A stretch of 64,000 bases of DNA, from positions 470,001 to 534,000 of the forward strand of contig JACVVK020000444.1 in NCBI GenBank assembly GCA_018292915.2. Reading direction: 5' to 3'. The notes under the pieces were generated by a model, which saw only the letters and a list, made by a program, of their open reading frames with translations, was not told where the DNA came from and made no database searches. This DNA is from Batillaria attramentaria. Its lineage: Eukaryota; Mollusca; Gastropoda; Batillariidae. Of the stretch, positions 21,164-34,902 are shown one piece after another. A program made the position numbers and the translations under genes. Positions within the stretch are counted from its first letter, which is position 1. Each line of letters begins with the position of its first letter.

Positions 21164-24117
21164 CTTTTGGGCAGAACTATTTTTTTTAATGAGGGATGAT
21201 ACAAAAGTATTGATATTGATTTATAAACAACCCGTACTGCATAGCATCCATCAAAGCTCAGCTGACTGGAACGCTAACACGTGCGCCCAGAGTACGCATG
21301 AATGTTTTCCAATCACGAAACTTCCGCAAGACAAAAGGACATTGCTTGCATCGAGATTACATGAGCTCTGGTTAACAACCTGACTGAACTCATCGTCATT
21401 GACTTCGTTGCCAAAATGACACAACGAAATACCGGGTTTCATCATGGACCTCGATAGGGGTCAGGGTCTCTACACTCAGCTACATGCATTTCAAGTTGAT
21501 AATTATGGAAGCGTTTTGAAAAAGAGAAGTTGCCAGAGATTTTATGGGGGGCTATCTGCGGAGATACATAGGGTTAGTTAATCCTCCAGGATTTTTTCTT
21601 TTTACCTATTATTATTAAGACTGTCTGGTATAGTGGTGGTTGAGAGAAACTGAGAGAGAAGTTCACTGGATGCTGTCTGTTTCCTTAGACATGCTTCTGC
21701 TTTTTTTTTTTTTTTAATGCAAATTCTTGTGCAAAGAATATCACTCGATGCTGTCTGTTTCTTAAGACATTCTTTTACTGCTTCTTCTGCCGCTTTTTTT
21801 TGTAACTTAAAATTCTCCTGCACATCTCTTTCAAGTTCCCTGGAAGTGGTGCACACATCACGATTAACCAATGCTATTGTACTAAACAACATAATAAATA
21901 TGCACTAAAAAGCAAGTGTGAAAGATACTGATAGAAGATGGACTTCTGGCAGTCTAACCTGCTTTATGCTGATGCTGCACTGTTGTCAGTCAGTGTCTAT
22001 ACCAGCAGCTGCTACCAGGAGCAGCTTCTGGATTAAAATTTCATACACTTGTCACCCTCTGCAGCACTGCTGTTTGGTGTAAAAGTGATTGACTGTGAAA
22101 TCGCAGCAATGCTTATTAGCAAGGTAATGTAATGTCTTTGTTATTAGTGTGAAAGTGATCTGAATGTGAAATAGCTCAGCCGTGGCGGTCAATTGTCCGA
22201 CAACCGTCACAGTCAATTGCTTTTGGTTTTGTTGTTAATGTTTTTTTTTTTTTCTTTCTGTAATTGCTCCATTGCACTTGCATGCAAACTTTGCTGTCAG
22301 TTTTCAGCCCATGTCCATGTTTCCCAGCTGTGAACTAAATTCCTGTCTAATGGCTGAATTTTTTCTTTTCCTACTCGAATGTGTATTATTTTAAATGAAC
22401 TCCCATGCTGTGATATATACATGAATTGCTGCTGCGTGATCGAATGAAAACGGATTTGCCTTGTTTGCATTTTGCTTTTGTATTTCATGACATGTATTTC
22501 CTTTTTAGTGTCTAATTCAGAATGATGTACATGTAAATACAATGCACAGTGTCGTTTTTGTTTTAACTGATAAATCAAAAACCTGTTCCATTTTTTTGTA
22601 ATCAATCAAAAATCTGTTTTCATGAATGTTTCCGCGTCATAATCCGGGTTTTTTATTTTATTTAGTTTTGTTTATTTATTTTTATTTTTATTTATTTATT
22701 TAATTTTTTTTTTTTTTTGGGGGGGGGGGGGGTGGGGGGGGATAGGGGAGGGATTGTTTTGGTTGTTTTAATCACCAGTGGATGCTAAACCATTTTATAC
22801 GAAGAATATGTTTCGTGGAAGAGTATCCGTGTTTGCTTTAATTCAGACCTGTCTGTTGTGTGCTTACAATGTACGAAGAATTATATGTGTGCCTGTGTGT
22901 AATGATTGTAAAACAGGCGAGATAGCGGGGTGGGGGGATCACAGAGGGAGAAAGATTGTGTGCATGTATGTCACTTATCTCAGGGACGGGTAAAGCTAAC
23001 GATTATTGTTTGGTAAATTTCCTCCATTTTGTTTTAAATGCTCATTACTGGGCTATATTAGTTATGTGTCCATTCCCACCCCCCCCCCCTCCCCACCACC
23101 ACCACCACCAAAAGTCCCAGCTCATTGGGTTAGGTTCAGTGCAATTCAATAAAATGTGATACATGTACCGGTATCCCATGTTAAACGTCACCATTTCCAT
23201 TTTCATCTGAACTGTTCATGGTTTTGACCGATTGATTGACCAGTAAAACTGTTTTCCAACGAAAAACAGGTGTGTGCACTGGGTATTTGTGAGAATGTGT
23301 TTGTTTGTGGAGAGAGAGAGCAAACGGATGAATGACTCTATTTTCCAACAGAAATGATTTAACCACATACTGATTAATATTCAATCAACTACTGCTACCA
23401 AAAAAAAAAAAAAAAAAAATCTATAAAGATAAAATACAAAAAAAGTGAAAACACAACATAATCTGAATAATACTTTATTTTCAGTAAGTTTTTGAGTACA
23501 TTGTACCAGCGACATAAAGACACAACATCTGACCAGCTGGCATGAGAAGACATCCGGTTTACAAGATCAAAAGCTCTTAAATGCACAAACACTGGATTCA
23601 CTGATAAACTGGCTTTTGACACCATAACGTGGTCGGTCAGGGGTAGTAGCTGATGTTCTCCCAAAACAGGGGTCGTCATATGCAAGAAATACTGATTAGA
23701 TGATGCACCATATGTGAACCATGGAATATTCACATAAAGTGTGACCAGGCAGCAGAACAGAACAGCACAATAAGCCGAGAAACTGTTCCCACCAAACCAA
23801 GCAATTAAAAAAAAAAAAACACTTTCAGTTTAGTATTTTGTTTAAATTAAAGCTTGGTGCCTGTTCAGTTTATAGAATATATCACTTTCCTCTGATTTGA
23901 TTATGTTTTAACTATTTTTGATTTGAAAGTTAACTCTTTTTCTTTTCTCCCCCCCCCCCACCCCCTTCCTTGGTGCTTGTGGTTTTTGACCGTTTACCAA
24001 ATGAATCCTCAAAATTATCAAGTGAACAGTAACCCTATCCCCAGATATAGAACAAAGAGAGACGCCAAAGGCAAAACAATAAATAAAGAACGGAAATGAA
24101 GAAAAAAAATTACAACA

Positions 24118-24348
24118 CTAACTCAAAGCAAAGTAGCAACCAACAGCAACTGCCAGGGCAAGCACCACGATAGAAGAGATTACGAGCTTCGTCTTGTGTT
24201 TCTGAAAAAACGTTAACTCCACAACTTCTTCTCTGTGTTTTCGCGGTTTCTTCCGTCGGCCTTTCAGGTGACGCTCGAACTCTTCCAGCTCTGCCGCCTG
24301 CTTACGTGCTGCCTCCTCTTCCTTCTTGTGTTTTTCCTCCTCCTCTGC
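24118..24348 (-). CDS. NFXL1: NFXL1 last exon: coiled coil and tail anchor
   Basis: It encodes [27 protein letters not shown], then the 21-residue hydrophobic helix [20 protein letters not shown] ending in Ser and TAG. With nothing after the helix, a tail-anchored topology with the zinc fingers in the cytosol is expected (inference). Confidence 0.94.
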   Translation of the reverse strand, partial: AEEEEKHKKEEEAARKQAAELEEFERHLKGRRKKPRKHREEVVELTFFQKHKTKLVISSIVVLALAVAVGCYFALS

Positions 24349-25228
24349 CTGAAGAGTGACACAGAAAACAAGCCATTGAACGAGGCTGCAAAAACTGACT
24401 TGTCATCGTGGAACAAGACTGCGAATGCAAAATAGAAAGCAATTCCACAGTATAAGTATCTAAACATAGAGCATAAAGGCAACCGAGTTATGCTGGTTCA
24501 TCATACGCAGACACAATATTGTAGCCTGTGTCTGAACAATGCAAGCCAATTAGTGCAGTCTGATCATTCCTACACAAGAAAATGCGCAGTTCAGATAGGT
24601 TTACTCGGAGTTAATGTATCTAATAAGAAATACATGCATGACAGTTCAAGATGATAGAAGGGCCCAGGTGAAATCAATGAGCCCAGCATAACTTTCAGTG
24701 GCCAATGGTGACAAGGGTCCTGCACTTGGTCATCTGTGAAAATATTTTTTTTTTAAATCACCTAAAGTAAACAACAACAATAGCCACAGACAGACAAACA
24801 AAATGCTCCTGCTTGATGTACAACAGTTCCAGCAATTCTCCTACACATTCTACTGCTGCATTAAGTACAAGCCACAAGAACACAGCCTTGCCTGTTTCTT
24901 CTGCTCCAATATTTTCTTGCACGTGCTGTCACACTCCAGGGTCTCGCCACCCGTTCTGTCGCAGCACCTCGACTCCTTCTTTTTCCGCTTGCACGGACAG
25001 CGGATGTACACCTTCTTGTCACACTTCTCCGGCTCTGGGCATGGTCCATTGTGACACATGTCCGGGCACTGATGATTACACGCCATCTGCAGAAAGACAG
25101 AAGTCAAAGATTGGGACTGGGTCGATCACTGCCTTGTGTGGCTGCAACTGAACCTTGACTTTATTTCACGTTGAATGCAAAGTCAGGCATTTTAGCACAT
25201 CAACAGGAGAGGAGAGGGTGGACTATCA

Positions 25229-25289
<61 letters not shown>

Positions 25290-27667
25290 AATTTTTGTTG
25301 TCAATGATTATGAAGTCAACTGTCAAACCAAGACACAAAGACCTGATACTATGCATGATATCCGCATCACTTTGGCCATCTGTAGCATTTTCAATTTTCT
25401 GATGCTGAAAAACGGCAGTCTGATTTTGTTTGTTTTTTGTTGTTGTTGTTGTTGTCATTTTGTCATCAAAACAATTCGCTGACACTGAATTCCAACTGTG
25501 CACTTCAACCCAGCAGAGGGAAATCAAGATAAATCAAAGGTGGGGTGGATGAGTGTTTGGGAGTTTAATGTCCTGTACCACCACATATGACAAATCAAAG
25601 GTACCTGGTATGCTGAAGTGATGGTGGTGTGAAGTTAAAAAATAACACCCCCAAAAAAAAACCCAAACAAGAACAACAAATTAAACCAACAAAAACTAAC
25701 AATACAAACTGCGTAACACCAGCACAAACAACAAGAAAAACACACCATCAAACCAAACATAAAAAAAAAATAAAAAATTACAGCCTCACCATCTTGGGAC
25801 ATGGTCCTCCGCATGACTTGAGAGAGTTCTGACGGTCAGTGCCTGCCTCCAGCCACTCATGACAAGGGATGTGTTTGACGACAGCCTGACAGTGACATCT
25901 CATGCGCACCATGGCCGTGCACTGCGGACAGGGCCCAGGGTGACATGGCTGCAGGCAAGTGTGGGTGCAACCCTCTGGGCGCGGCTTCTCGCATGGAGAT
26001 TCGCATGTTTGGCAATTCTCCCCTGCCTGGATAACACGTACATACATGCAAATTGATCACTTTCCGCCTCAAACGTATGTCAGATATATCACCGCAAGGT
26101 GCTTAGAGTGGTTCATTAAAACAAAATGTAAAACATGTACATACATTAATACACATACATTCCTAACTTCTAACCTTTAACCTCTCAACTAAATGCTAGA
26201 TTTTTTGTGCTGAGTGCTTGGTGTGCTCTGTTTAAATACAAAACGTAACATACAGTAAATATTACCATGACTAAACACATGAACATCGTGCTGTAACTTG
26301 ATTTTGAGAATAGCTCGGGAGAGAAAGTGTGTCATCTGAAGCTATTTTGGAAACTGAATTACGCGGAAATTCCGTGATGTTTTCCATCTCTCCCTTTACT
26401 CCCTCAAACTGTTAGTTCTGCCCTTTTCAGTGGAAGCAGACACAAAAATCTTGAAATTCTGACGACTGTGACGTTTTACACCCATCCTTTTCTTCATCAT
26501 GCTGTTTGTTCAAAGCTCGTAAGTCAAAGCAGACACAAACCTGGCGACTGTCTGGTGCTCCGTGCACGACATGACACTCCAACTGACAGGTGTGGTTTCC
26601 ACACTCCAACTCTCGACCACATTTCTGTCCACACGAATATGGCCGCACCTCTGAACACGGAAACTGCCCCACCTAAAACAAAACAGGAAGAAAGTGCGTA
26701 ATCTCTATGCAAATCCTGGGGCACGGAAAATACTTCAAAATGACAGATACACATTTAAAGAAAATCAGTGCTTCAGCTGCAGGCCTTATGTAAAAAAAAG
26801 AAAAAAAAAATATGGAAAACAAGCACACACACACACACACACACATGTGAAAAAACCACCAGTGTTTCCCCTAACGCACTGTAGTGTGTAAACGACGCAT
26901 TAAAACCCGAAAGTGACGCAGAGATTTTGGTCCTGTGCGTCCACAGGACGCAGACCTTTTCGTCCCCCGTCTTACCCCCTGCACCACCGTGCGCATCACC
27001 CGCCACACGGAGGGGTACTTCCCTTCCCACATGTACAATGTCTCACTCCTGGGCAGTGGGACCCTCAAGATTTGCAAAGGGACCCTCAGAAATTCCCACA
27101 GAGGGTCCCTGGGACCCTGAGAAATCAGAGGTGTGGGAAACACAGACAACAACAGACAAGAACAAACATTATACAAAAAGAGAACCATTGTAACAAGAAT
27201 TTCTGTTGCAGACGCACCTCATGTTTGCCCATACATTCCACAGCAACAGGCACTTGACATGGAGGACATGGTTTCTTCACGGTGTCTATGTAGAATGTTG
27301 GTCGACCTGCCCATGGTCCTTCTCTCTTTACCTGAGGAGACAGAATTCACTCATCATCATCATAATCATTATCTTCCTCATCACCACTAGCCACAAATAT
27401 AAAAAAATGGTCGCTGTTAAGTATTGTGTTCGCAATCAAGATCATCATCATCATCCTGGAATAAGAACGAATGCAAAGTTTTCATGTTATACGAACTTAG
27501 CAATTCGATGTCCTGGAATTTTGGTGCAACTGGATTTTGGGGAATAGTGCAGAAGTGTACAACGCATATCATCCTGTGCTATTTTCAAAACCCAGTAATG
27601 ACGAAAAACCACAACTATGCTGAATTGATGTGCAGTGCAACACAGCCTGCCTTGTCCAATATGAAGA

Positions 27668-27752
<85 letters not shown>

Positions 27753-30700
27753 TGTGTGATTTTATGTGTGTATACTACTGGACAACCCTTTAACCTGCGT
27801 ATCAAATCACAACACTATCATTGCTATAGCACAACTGACCTTGTCTTCTACTTTAACCTTCACCGCATCATGGCATCGGGCTGGACAGGTGTGCTGACAG
27901 TTAGGCAGCCGATTCCCGCACACCTGGGAACACGCCGGACACTCCCCAAAGTGACAACGGTGTTTCTGTCTCTGGGGGTGGTGGCAGTTAGGTGGAATTC
28001 TGCGAAAGGGACAAAATTAATACAGACCCGTTGTTTTAAGTACATCTCACTACACAGTCCAGATAATATATGTGCTCTTCCCATAACGTTTACTACAGCA
28101 TGATGGCCGATGTACTTTTGTTTCCTAATGACAGACAGCAGAGAATAATCACTACTCAGGGCTACTGCCACTTTGATCAGTATCTGCAAAACTCCATCCA
28201 TCATAAAAATAATAATAATAATGAGGATTTGTCTGGTGCCCAACCTCCTGCTGGAGCTCTGGGCGCCTCACAACAGTGGAGTGGCAATACATACACATGA
28301 AATACATGTCACATTACATACACATGAAATACACGTCACATACACGCTACATACACACAGCTATGATACGTAACACGACATGGTAAAATGACAATGATGG
28401 TGACAGTGATGGTAGAGAAGTTAGTCTGTATAATACTGTAAATACAGCCGGAAGAAATGAGATTTCAAAGCGGTTAAAAGAGTCCTTTGACTCTGCATGG
28501 CATAAAACACGGCTTAAAATAGTCCATAGTCTACCAGTAGGAAAGTGTGTAGTGAGTGACGAGGTGGCAAAGCGTTTTGCTAGGGGTGTCTAAGGGCATG
28601 CTCCTGTGGATTTAAAAAAAAAACAAAAAAAAACCCCATCATCTGTGCAGTATGGTGCATTTTGGCATGATTTTAAATGTTTTAGAGGACAGATTTTTAA
28701 AGGAAAAATTTTAGAATTTAGGCTGGGGAATTGCTGACAAAAAAAAAGAAAAAAGACTGAAACCTAAGCCAGGGTGCAGAGACAGCGCCCTGCAACACTC
28801 TACTGCAGAAAACATAGTTTAGCGTATCTGAAGACATCTAGTAGCCTCTCCTGGCACCCCAAAGTAACACACTGCCTTGGTACTGACATGCAAATCTTCA
28901 AAAATGTTGTTAGACAGTCCCACATGGCATTACATGTATCATGATGCTTTACTGTTCTCTGGCTGAAACCTAGATTTTTGGGGGCTGAAAGGATAGGAAA
29001 TTTGACTGAAAATTGCCAAATGACTGAAAATTCCCCAGCGTGAGAATTAAATTAAAATCTGTGCAGTTTGGTGCATTTTGCGCGTAATTTTAAGTGTTTC
29101 AGAGGAGGAAACACACTTTTGGGGGAAGACAATTTTTAGCCAAAGGTGGAAATCCTCCAAAGAATGGAAGATTTTAAACCCTGATATAAGGGAAAAGCAC
29201 AAGTTACAAATAGTAGTTTTCAATATATCAGTTACGACCCAAACCAAAAATTCAGACCATTACAATGTAAGTGATCTATGAATGCAAGAAAAGAATATAA
29301 GCACAATGTATCACAGTGTTGGCACATGCATGCGAAAATAAACCTAAAGACACAATGTGCTAAAATTGATCCAAATAAAGTGGCTATTAATATTATATTC
29401 CGTTGCCAGCATTTCACTACCTACTCCATGAGACTGGAGACTTCAGAGGGAGGGAAAACAGGAGTATGTCAAACCCACTACAGTACAGCTCAGACAAAAT
29501 ATTTCCCTAATGACAACTTACCTGCAAGGGAGGTTACAGCGTGGTGGTTTGGTGTCTTTTTCCTTGCCGCAGGGAACTGTGATTTTCGTGGCCTTGCAGA
29601 AACAAGTGATGTCCTTTGTCTCGTTACACGGGTAACAGGCGCCTGGACAGAGTTTTGACAAATTGTGGTCGCAGTGTTCAAAAGTGCCTCCTCTTTACAG
29701 AAATTACAAGTCGACCGAAAATGACTAAACTGACACCAGTGACAGACAACAGTTGAAGGAATTCATGATCAGATAAGCATCTTGCTGCCCCTCTTTGGGC
29801 GGCCGGTGGTCTAGTGGTTAAGCAACTTGTCACCAATGCGAGAGGTCAGGGGTTAAAGTCCCACTCAGGGCAAAGAATTTTTCCTTCTCGTATGTGGCAC
29901 TGTTCATTCCGGCCGATCGTCGGGGGTTCTCTCCGGGTACTCCGGCTTCCTCCCCCTCTGCTTTGGAAATGTTCAGCCCACCAAATTTGAAAAAAAATAA
30001 ATGCAATTCTAAATTCCAAAATTTAAATAGCTGAGCTGACCCATCGCACCACATGATTGTAATGTGTTTATGTCCAGTGTGTGAGAGAATGCGTGTGATT
30101 CACCTGACGTGCGTGTTGGGTTCAGTTCGCGGCCCTTTGAGCCGATTCATGAAATTGGGTCAAGCGCCTATATAATACCCATTATTATTATTATTATTAT
30201 CTTTATGTCAAAGCAAAACTTTACCTATTCAGGTTTACCAGTAATTCCACTTTGGTTGTACATGTGTGTGTTTGTGTGACTTTAAGTATTACAAACACAG
30301 TGAGAACAGAAGATGGACAAATTAATCAAAAACATCCTGCATTACCTCTATGACACCTGCTTGGACACTTGTGGTTTCGACAGCCCAAACTTTTCCCACA
30401 GGTCTGTTCACAAGGTGGACAGTTACCATCGCAACACTGACAATAAAAAGAAAGCATTCAGCTTAGCATTAATCATTTCAAAATAACGTGGAAAAGCAAA
30501 TTTTAAAATAAATTTACAGAGGGTATGTATATATGTGAACCTCCACCACGAAATGAGTCTTCTTGTGCTATTTGTTCATGTTACAAGACGACTCATTTCG
30601 TGGTGGAGGGTCACATATTTCATGAAGATTGTTACTGCAAATCCGCTGTGCAACCACTGTCAAGCAAGGAACGGGAAAATACCATTACCAGGCTGGGGAA

Positions 30701-32181
30701 TTGCTGAGAACAAAAAAGACAAACGCTAGGCCGAGGTGGACTGGCAGCACCCTGCTCGGGGACCACAGGGGCAATGCCCCACTTCAGAAAACAAATTTTA
30801 GTATTTTTCAAGGCTCTCCTGGCACCCAGACGTGCAATACTGCCGTGATACTGACATGCAACAATTATAAAATGAAGTTAGAAAGTCCCTATGGCATTAC
30901 ATGCATCTTGATACAATATGACTGTGTGTACAACCTTTTTCCTCCTTCCTTTTCTTTGGCTGAAAGGATAGGACATTTGGCTGAAAATTGCCAAATGACT
31001 TAAAATACCCCAGCCTGCATTACCGTAATGACTGGATAGATATAGATAAAGAGAGAGTAAGAGCGAGAGTGACAGATACATGTAGTTTTTACACCATACC
31101 TTGCGCTTGCACTGATGTTTCCCACAGTCGCGGAGGTTGGTGCATTTCTTCTCACACAGGTATTCCTTGCTGCACAGCACTTCCTTCTGTGACTGACCAC
31201 ACCTGCACCTTTTCACTTGTAGCTGCAAACACTGCAACAGCGGACAGGCAAATTTTTTTTTTTTTTAAATGAATGAATAAAAATAAATGAATAAAAAAAG
31301 AAGACCTAAATCCTCTTTTGCGCTGCACTGTAATGTTTCTACTATTATGAATGCATTGTAAATGAGGGTGGTGGATTCTGCTAGTGTTGGGGGGGGCGGG
31401 GGGGGAGTGTCAGTGCTATGGTAAATTTTGAGATGGTTGGCAAATAATGTCACAAACGTTCGTGTCAGGAGGGTCAGGTCTAGTGTCAATTTGAAACAAG
31501 TAAGTCTTAAACTAATACACAGCACATCACTGGTGCAGATACCAATCAAAGATTTCCCCTAATGCATACAAATTGTAGTAACTTACCTAAGTTACCGCAG
31601 TACCAGTACATGCCATAAGGTGTGCGCAGCGTACACTTAGCACCTTACAAAAGTACACCGTATGTTCCAAGTGTGTGTTTTTATGTATACATGTGTGCAA
31701 GCACCAACCTGCCCGCACGACCCTTGGTGGCACCTCTGGGTACAGGTGTGGAGACCACATTGCAACATTTTGCCACAGGTGTCCCCACAGGTCGGAATGT
31801 CTTCCGTGCATGGAAGTTCAAACTCTGTTGGAAGGGGACAAAAAATCCTATAATTTGCTACATGACAACGGGAAAAAAGACAAGAAAAAGAGAATCACAC
31901 ACACACACACACACACACGCAGAAACATCCTTTTAACCTTCCTCACTCTCAAGCTATTTGTATGTTTTCAAACTGCATACCTGTCTTGTTGCAAGGACAG
32001 CGCCTGACACCTGCCCGAGGACAAGAACCACACTTGCCACTGTGGCACACCTCTTCACACACATGGTTTCCACAGCTAAGGCGCTTCCCACATGGCTGTT
32101 GAGACAAAAGAGTGAATGACAGAATTGTATTACACGAAATACAGAAACATACACACTCTGTGTGTATGCACGCGTGCATGC

Positions 32182-32236
<55 letters not shown>

Positions 32237-34834
32237 TGTGTGTGCGCATACTGGTGCATACTAGCTACTGAAATTCTTTTATATCAAGTGAATAATTTAA
32301 TAAACTTCTTGATACCTGCTGACAGTGCCACTCAGGACTTGCACATGGACGACTGGCCTTCTCCTTGCCGCAGCAACAAGACTGCACGCTTGTCTTGGGG
32401 CATGGCTGACACTCTCCTAATGTTGAAAATAATAATAATAATAATGATAATTTAGCGTGCAGTGATGTGCAACATTTTGTTCAGTCGTTCATAAGAACTG
32501 TGTACAATGCTAACAAGTGGAAATGAAACACACACATATAAACCAAACAACAACAACAGCCACCTTCCACAGACTGCAGCACAAGTATGCAGGGGAGATG
32601 CTTTTCACTGATGCTGCCCATCAAGTCTAAATTTATGTTAAGGTTCTTCCAATTCTAAAAATCTAAGCGCTATGCCCTCCTGACACTTTAAACCTGATCT
32701 TACCTGCATGGCACTTGTCCTCGCAGGTGTGCATTCCGCAAGACAAAGGACGACCACACACTTTCCCGCACATCCATGTGCGTGCGTTACAGCGCCGTGG
32801 TTTTGGTGCGCTGCGCCCGCAACAGCACGCTTGTTGCACCATCTTTGGGCAAGGTGGACACGGTCCTATATAAAAAATTATAATTATACATTAAAACAAT
32901 GCTTACGACATCATCAACAAACACTGTTATGCAATCGTGTTTGAATTTGACGCTCTGATTGGTCAGCGCATTAAAAATTCCTAGTGATCATTCCACAATG
33001 ATCCCTAGTCAATTATCACTTGTGTTTGAGACTTCAGTGTATGAATAATTATATGAAGTGCATTGTGCATGAAGGTCACAGATCTCATTAGCAGGGGGGT
33101 GGGTGGGTGGGGGTTTAACGTCCTTTTCCACCACATAGGGTGATATCAAAGACGGGGCAACGATGAAAAAGCCAGTACAAATATTTGGCCCCAGCCGGGA
33201 TCGAACTCACGACCCGAGCATTAGAAGTCCAACGCTCTACCATTCGACCACCCCGGCTCCCCTCTCATTAGCAGATGACAAGACTAGCCATGACTGACTC
33301 GGAGCCTAATTTCGACCTGAGCAGCATTGCGTCAATGGAACTGAGACGGACGTTTTACCACACTGTGCGCCGGTGACAATTTTACCTTGATCAGGCTTCA
33401 TTACCACAATGATCACCTCGAAGTTAACAGACATAGACAGTTCGTGACTATAGTGGCAGATGGACAAAAACTGTTCTGATAATGTACCTGAATGGCCACA
33501 GTCTCAACTCTTCAGATCCAGTCTTCTTTTTTTTTCTCCAACCCCCCCCCCCCCACCCCACCCCCCAGTTCAGGCACCCTCCCCCTCCAAAGCTGACTGA
33601 ACAAGACATTTAACAAAGGAAATAGAATTTTGGAAAAGGCATACTCAAAAGGGTTGCTGCTAGTTTTGAATGGAAACCTCACTCAACAATTTCAATATTG
33701 ACATGTCTTCTCACAAGAGTTTCATCATAAAGTTGGTGTCATGGATCTAATTCTGAAGCAAATCTACATGTATGTATGTTTCCTGGGAAACCTGCCAGAC
33801 ATCATGTTGTCTCACCTGGATGGCAGTTCAGCAGGCAGGTGTGTCCACAGCTGGGTTTCAACGCACGGCCGCAGGTCTGTCCACAAGAGTGTGGGATCAG
33901 CCAGGGGTCAAACTTTGGGTCCTCGACTTTGCCGCAGAAGCAGGTTGATCGTGTTGGACACTCATTCTGCCTGTACTCACAGCGACACTTGGGACTGGTG
34001 GAAGATAGGAGAAATCGGCAGACATGAACTCTATGTACATGAACTGAAAAAGAGAATATCTAGTTCTAAGCAAGTCAATTCTCTGTAACTAACACACTAG
34101 TTTATACAAAGAGTCTAACACAATCAAAACAGACACGGAAAAAGCGTTCCCCCCCAAAAAAACAACAACAACAACAACAAAACAAACAAAAAAACAAAAA
34201 CAAACAAAAACAACAACAAAAAAACCAAACAAATGAATACATAAACGAAAACATAAACTAAAATGTTTCATTTCTATATTCACTGATAGGCACTTGTAAA
34301 CCTATACACATTAAATTGATTAATATCGTAATAAACAATTCTGATGCTGACGCTTACCAACATCATTGGTACTATGCTCAATGAAAATTCAGTTACAGAT
34401 GTAAACAACTACAGATAACCTACTACAAAAGAAATATACAATATAATACAAACCAAAACCAAGGCACATCAGAGACCACGTTCTGCCCCGCCTGTTCTGC
34501 CTGGTACTGGGATTGGTACACCCCTTCGCGCACCCACTTTTGGATACACTGCAGGTGCAGCATACAGTAACAGCCGTGGCATGTCCAGATCTGAGCACAC
34601 ACACAACATGTATGTTACTGCTAATTGATTTCTTTTTCTCCGTCTTTCCTAACAGTGCATAGGCAAATATTCTCTGGGAAATGCTTAGCTGCTAGTTGGA
34701 CTTACACCAGTAATGACGCCAGTCTACATCTATGTGATGCTAATGTTTCTTTCAACATACATGTATACATTTTTTTTTATTCAAAAAGTTTCCTTATTTT
34801 CAATTCTGTTCAGTATGACATGGCATAATCCTGC

Positions 34835-34866
<32 letters not shown>

Positions 34867-34867
34867 A

Positions 34868-34902
<35 letters not shown>

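Larger units (their letters stand above)
20222..24117. other. Convergent intergenic region, no gene recognised
   Basis: It holds the 3' flanks of the channel gene (+) and NFXL1 (-), two SINE-like repeats, a GT microsatellite (21062-21163) and homopolymers. The TTTATT at about 23473 would give AATAAA on the minus strand, a possible NFXL1 polyadenylation signal. Confidence 0.6.

Noticed and set aside
21602..21892. Coiled-coil-like minus-strand ORF with a repeated KKQTASS motif.
   Set aside because: Created by a short internal duplication (GATGCTGTCTGTTTC twice) and A-runs; no splice or family support.
23395..23733. 112-codon minus-strand ORF after NFXL1.
   Set aside because: Falls in the probable NFXL1 3' UTR; no family recognised and its end is a poly-A/T artefact.
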